Shown: positions 50,301 through 52,554 of the stretch, piece by piece | Layout of the letters: each line of letters starts with the position of its first letter | Position numbering within the stretch: the first letter of the stretch is position 1 | From: Ectocarpus siliculosus | Lineage: Eukaryota; Sar; Phaeophyceae; Ectocarpales; Ectocarpaceae | NCBI GenBank assembly: GCA_000310025.1 | Contig: FN648970.1 | Location: 335,851-388,404 of the forward strand | DNA: 52,554 bases | Direction of reading: 5' to 3' | Notes under the pieces: generated by a model | Seen by the model: the letters and a program-made list of their open reading frames with translations, nothing else | What the model was told of the DNA's origin: nothing | The model's database searches: none | Translations under genes and position numbers: made by a program

Positions 50301-52383
50301 TCCTCATACCGTATGCCATCCTGACATGCACCACTGCTTCTTTAATCCTGATACAAGCCAGCGGTCTAGATATTGCGCAAGCTTCAACCCCGGTTCCTCC
50401 ATTCCGAATGCCCTTCCGGACGGCAATATGTGTCCCTGAATTCATTGGTGTACATGTGACGGGGCCGTGGCGCAATGGTAACGCGTCAGATTCCAGTCCT
50501 GAAGATTGGGAGTTCGATTCTCCCCGGCCTCACTTTTTTTTTCCGGTCGCCCCGGTAGTCTAGTTGTGTCCTCGACGACATTTTTGTGGCCAGGGTCGGG
50601 CAGGGGTTCGAATTCCGGCGTAGGCGAGTTTCCGTTCCTGGCCTGGGTGGAAAGCGATACTGCTGTAGTTCGTGTTTACGCAGAGGAAAGAGAGTGACGC
50701 ACTCTTCTCGCGATAAAAATCGAAGACAACGCACCGCAGGGGTGGGTGGGTAAGGGGCCTCAGGGAGAGGAAGGAACCTTCTGTGTGACCACGTGTTGGA
50801 GAAAACGGCACAAAGTGCATACTGTGAGCGCTGATTTTGAAGTAAAGACAATAATAAAACAGGTGCAATACAAATCTCAAGCCTCTGAAATATCAGATTC
50901 GCGCTTCCATACAAAACAACAAAACAGTACCTTTTCTTTTCTTCCTCCGCCGCTTCTAACAAAAACCTACACAGACAAAAAAATATATTTTACCGGAGCT
51001 CGCGGATCGCCACATCGATTTTTTGCGCGCAATTTAAGTATCACCACGTAGCCTTACGGCTGTCCTGCACGTGAACTCCCGCCCCCCTCCGCCCTCTCGA
51101 GGACGCGTGGTCAATGGCCTAACAGATAAGGCATGCAATACATAAGCGTACGGCCCCCGTCTTCACGTCCTCAGAATCTTGGAACTCCTTCGGCTCACCG
51201 ATCCCGACCGGGCGGAGACAACGAGAGCCGCGGGAATGGAGGCGTTCTCCGGGGGCGGGGGGGGTATCACAGGGCGGGGTGGCACCGCCGACGAAAACGT
51301 GTACGGAGGTGGGGGCGGGGGCGGGGGCGGGGGCGGGGAGGACGACGACGAGGTCTCAGAGGAGGTGGTCGAACAGCTGGAGGAGCGGGTAGCTGAAGCC
51401 GAGGTCGGTGTGTTGCTGTTTACTCTTGTCTACAAAAATGAAATGGGTTGTGTCTGTGCATGGGTTTGTTGTTGTTGTTGTGCTTTGCCTCACGGGGGGC
51501 GGGGATGGGTAGGTTATATTTTGGCATGGTCTTGGTTGGTTTTGGAGGGGAGGGAGGTATGCATATTTGGTGTGATTTGTTGTCTAGTTTCCCTCGCCAT
51601 TTGCTTGGGTTTGGTCTTGGCGTCCAACGCAGGAAGTGCCGTAGATGACGTAAGATCACACCCCCCCTGGACCGATTTCCAGAGCTCGATTGGTCCACAG
51701 CAGAAAGAGTCGCGGAGCCGAAAGGGGGGGCCTTGGAACATCTCCTCTAGAGCTTTCCGAATTTTTGACGTTTCATTTATATATCCTCTTCGTCTTTGGG
51801 TTGTTCGAGCGTTGAAAATCGGTCCAGGGAACTGTGGAATCTCATGTAACCCACAGCAGTAGTAGATGTCCCGGTCGTTTGTTGCGTTTTCTTCGTTGAT
51901 GGGAGTGTAAGCGGATAGCCTAAGCAAGCCCTGGCCGTCAGCCCCGCAACCTTGATGGCCACTTGCATCGTGGACGCGCAGAGCGGGTGCTTGCCTACAG
52001 CGCTTGCCCACCTCTACCAGCTTGCCCACATCGATTTTTTCACGTGAATAAGTTCAAGGTACAGAGGTGGGCCCAATGTTGTTTTTGTGCCGGGTAGGGC
52101 ACCCCGAAAGCCCGCGGCAAGATATCGAAATTGGATAAAATCCTAAATATTTCGTCCTTTGATGTTTACGTTTAGTACCCCCCCCCTTTCAAATTCCGGC
52201 TGTAAATCAATGGCGAAATCCAAAAAACTGGGTTCACCGCACTGCTGTATGTGCGTGTATGTGTGTGTGTCGTTTTTTTGTGTGTTTCAGGAGCGGGTAC
52301 GAGTGGAGGCCTCTCGGGTGGGGGCTGCGGTGGCCGTCCGCCTCGAGGAGAGGGCTAGGAGAGAGCAGGACACCCGACGAGAG
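47346..52383 (+). CDS. Coiled-coil protein gene, running off the right edge
   Basis: Plus exons: 47346-47444 (ATG, MEHGLGDFAWESVEELGVGL), 48313-48695, 49718-49780, 51175-51403 and 52291-52383; phases 0, 2, 2, 0, all consistent. Spliced, it gives a charged, Glu/Arg/Leu-rich coiled coil broken by low-complexity linkers: TLEFEREREAYIDAAKQLLT, Pro and Ser/Gly linker, REAREEQRLASEEIRTLHNR, KVRLQAERLSNLEHGLELGV, LRLERLLDRERILELLRLTD, a Gly-rich/acidic linker from (GGGGGC)n DNA, EEVVEQLEERVAEAEERVRV, RLEERARREQDTRRE. Such proteins are structural or scaffold parts (cytoskeleton, centrosome, flagellum), but no named family is recognised. An alternative start is ATG 48274 if exon 1 is not used. The last donor, GTGCCG at 52384, is weak and the frame stays open beyond it. 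Confidence 0.66.
47498..47654. mobile_element. MITE copy C (diverged)
   Basis: The right arm (ATCGAGCTTCAACAATCGGT through GGTGTGTGGTATCTTACG) and a left arm beginning AAGATACCACACCCCCTG match the family. The interior carries TTTCCGGAAAGCTCT and AACGCCGTCGTTTTCGGCGC. The left arm is partly scrambled. It lies in intron 1 of the coiled-coil gene, same orientation as copy B. Confidence 0.75.
48736..49260. repeat. Intronic tandem repeat, ~90-120-bp units with GT-rich spacers
   Basis: Five copies of a core like GTCGACTGCGCTTAACTGGC then TGACCAATGAAAATAC and CAGTCT, each followed by a GT/poly-T spacer. Cores start near 48742 (diverged), 48884, 48976, 49075 and 49195; a remnant lies at about 49358. 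All are in the intron 48696-49717 of the coiled-coil gene. Related stretches recur at about 230-352. Confidence 0.88.
50461..50532 (+). tRNA. tRNA-Trp (anticodon CCA)
   Basis: 72 bases without intron or encoded CCA. Acceptor stem GGGGCCG with CGGCCTC (one G-T pair), discriminator A. The D arm starts TGGCGCAATGGTAACGCG, the anticodon loop is TTCCAGT with CCA at 34-36, and the T arm GGGAG-TTCGATT-CTCCC is fully paired. The anticodon stem TCAGA/CCTGA has one A-C mismatch next to the loop. A T9 run right after base 533 is a Pol III terminator. The A box (TGGCGCAATGG) and B box (AGTTCGATTC) are internal. It lies inside an intron of the coiled-coil gene, same strand. Confidence 0.93.
50534..50542 (+). 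terminator. Pol III terminator T-run
   Basis: Nine T residues directly downstream of the tRNA-Trp. Confidence 0.85.
50549..50620 (+). other. tRNA-like sequence (pseudo-tRNA or SINE head)
   Basis: CCGGTAGTCTAGTTGTGTCC resembles a Pol III A box and, about 40 bases on, GGGGTTCGAATTCCGGCG contains a B-box-like GGTTCGAATTCC. Neither the acceptor nor the anticodon stem pairs properly, so it is not a functional tRNA by eye. It begins 16 bases after the tRNA-Trp. A tRNA-derived SINE or a dead tRNA copy are the options. Confidence 0.4.
51310..51338 (+). repeat. (GGGGGC)n in coding exon
   Basis: Four GGGGGC units within exon 51175-51403, coding a Gly run and having G-quadruplex potential. A similar GGGGGC stretch lies in the preceding intron near 49795-49812. 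Confidence 0.85.
51648..51848. mobile_element. MITE copy D, in intron of the coiled-coil gene
   Basis: The left arm ACGTAAGATCACACCCCCCC then GGACCGATTTCCAGAGCTCG pairs with the right arm TCGAGCGTTGAAAATCGGTC..GGAATCTCATGT. The core has CAGCAGAAAGAGTCGCGGAG and AGAGCTTTCCGAATTT, like copy B read in reverse. Same orientation as copy A. Confidence 0.8.
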
Positions 52384-52489
52384 GTGCCGTGCTCGTTTCC
52401 CGTGCTACGTAAATACTTCATCGATGCTGCTTGCATGCATTGCCTCGTTTTGTTTGTAGAATTTTTGTTGCTTTTTGGTGGCCTCTTGC

Positions 52490-52519
52490 TATCGGGGGGG
52501 GGAGGGGGGGGGGGGGGGA
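52490..52519. repeat. Poly-G tract
   Basis: Nearly pure G run near the right edge; similar G or C runs occur at 197, 1078, 3907, 9085, 35767, 37902 and 48128. Confidence 0.95.
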
Positions 52520-52554
52520 CTCCTAATCCTGGCTGCCCTAATCCTTTTAACATT

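Overview
The window reads as nuclear DNA of an intron-rich eukaryote. Genes are broken into short exons (about 36 to 420 bases) with GT..AG borders, separated by long introns full of (CT)n/(GA)n microsatellites, poly-G and poly-C runs and degenerate tandem duplications. Coding exons are GC-rich and non-coding DNA is more AT-rich. The plant-like RPN12, the family of ankyrin genes and the long CT tracts fit a brown alga (stramenopile, Ectocarpus-like) best. That assignment is an inference from style; no species marker was checked. Exon models below come from reading splice borders, phase and protein continuity by eye, without transcripts.

Layout. 0.8-3 kb (minus): PH-domain gene, 5' end open. 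3.6-6.8 kb (minus): acyl-CoA-binding protein gene, head to head with a plus-strand gene at 7.3-9.5 kb whose end looks like a DPY-30-type motif. 10.7-12.3 kb (minus): SANT/Myb-like 3' exons flanking, and interrupted by, an 847-bp terminal-inverted-repeat element. 13.0-13.4 kb (plus): unknown ORF. 14.1-14.4 kb (minus): possible small secreted Cys-rich protein. 16.1-16.7 kb: three tandem copies of a ~220-bp unit. 17.6-18.8 kb (minus): intronless ankyrin gene; 24.4-25.6 kb (minus): decayed paralogue; 41.0-42.5 kb (plus): third paralogue. 28.1-32.0 kb (minus): complete five-exon gene for proteasome lid subunit RPN12/PSMD8. 32.6-38.5 kb (plus): eight exons of NSE1 (SMC5/6 complex), head to head with RPN12 and sharing a 665-bp gap. 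47.3 kb to the right edge (plus): coiled-coil gene that leaves the window and carries a tRNA-Trp(CCA), a tRNA-like sequence, a tandem repeat and a MITE copy in its introns.

How it fits together. The genes are unrelated housekeeping or unknown functions arranged partly as divergent pairs (ACBP with the DPY-30-like gene; RPN12 with NSE1). The least expected items are: a MITE family with four copies here whose outermost bases match those of the larger element at 11 kb; a PH-gene intron whose 5' end resembles the start of the next exon, as expected if it arose by tandem duplication; an NSE1 gene in which I cannot find the RING exon; and an ankyrin family with a conserved C-terminal tail ending at AGG-TGA in all three copies.
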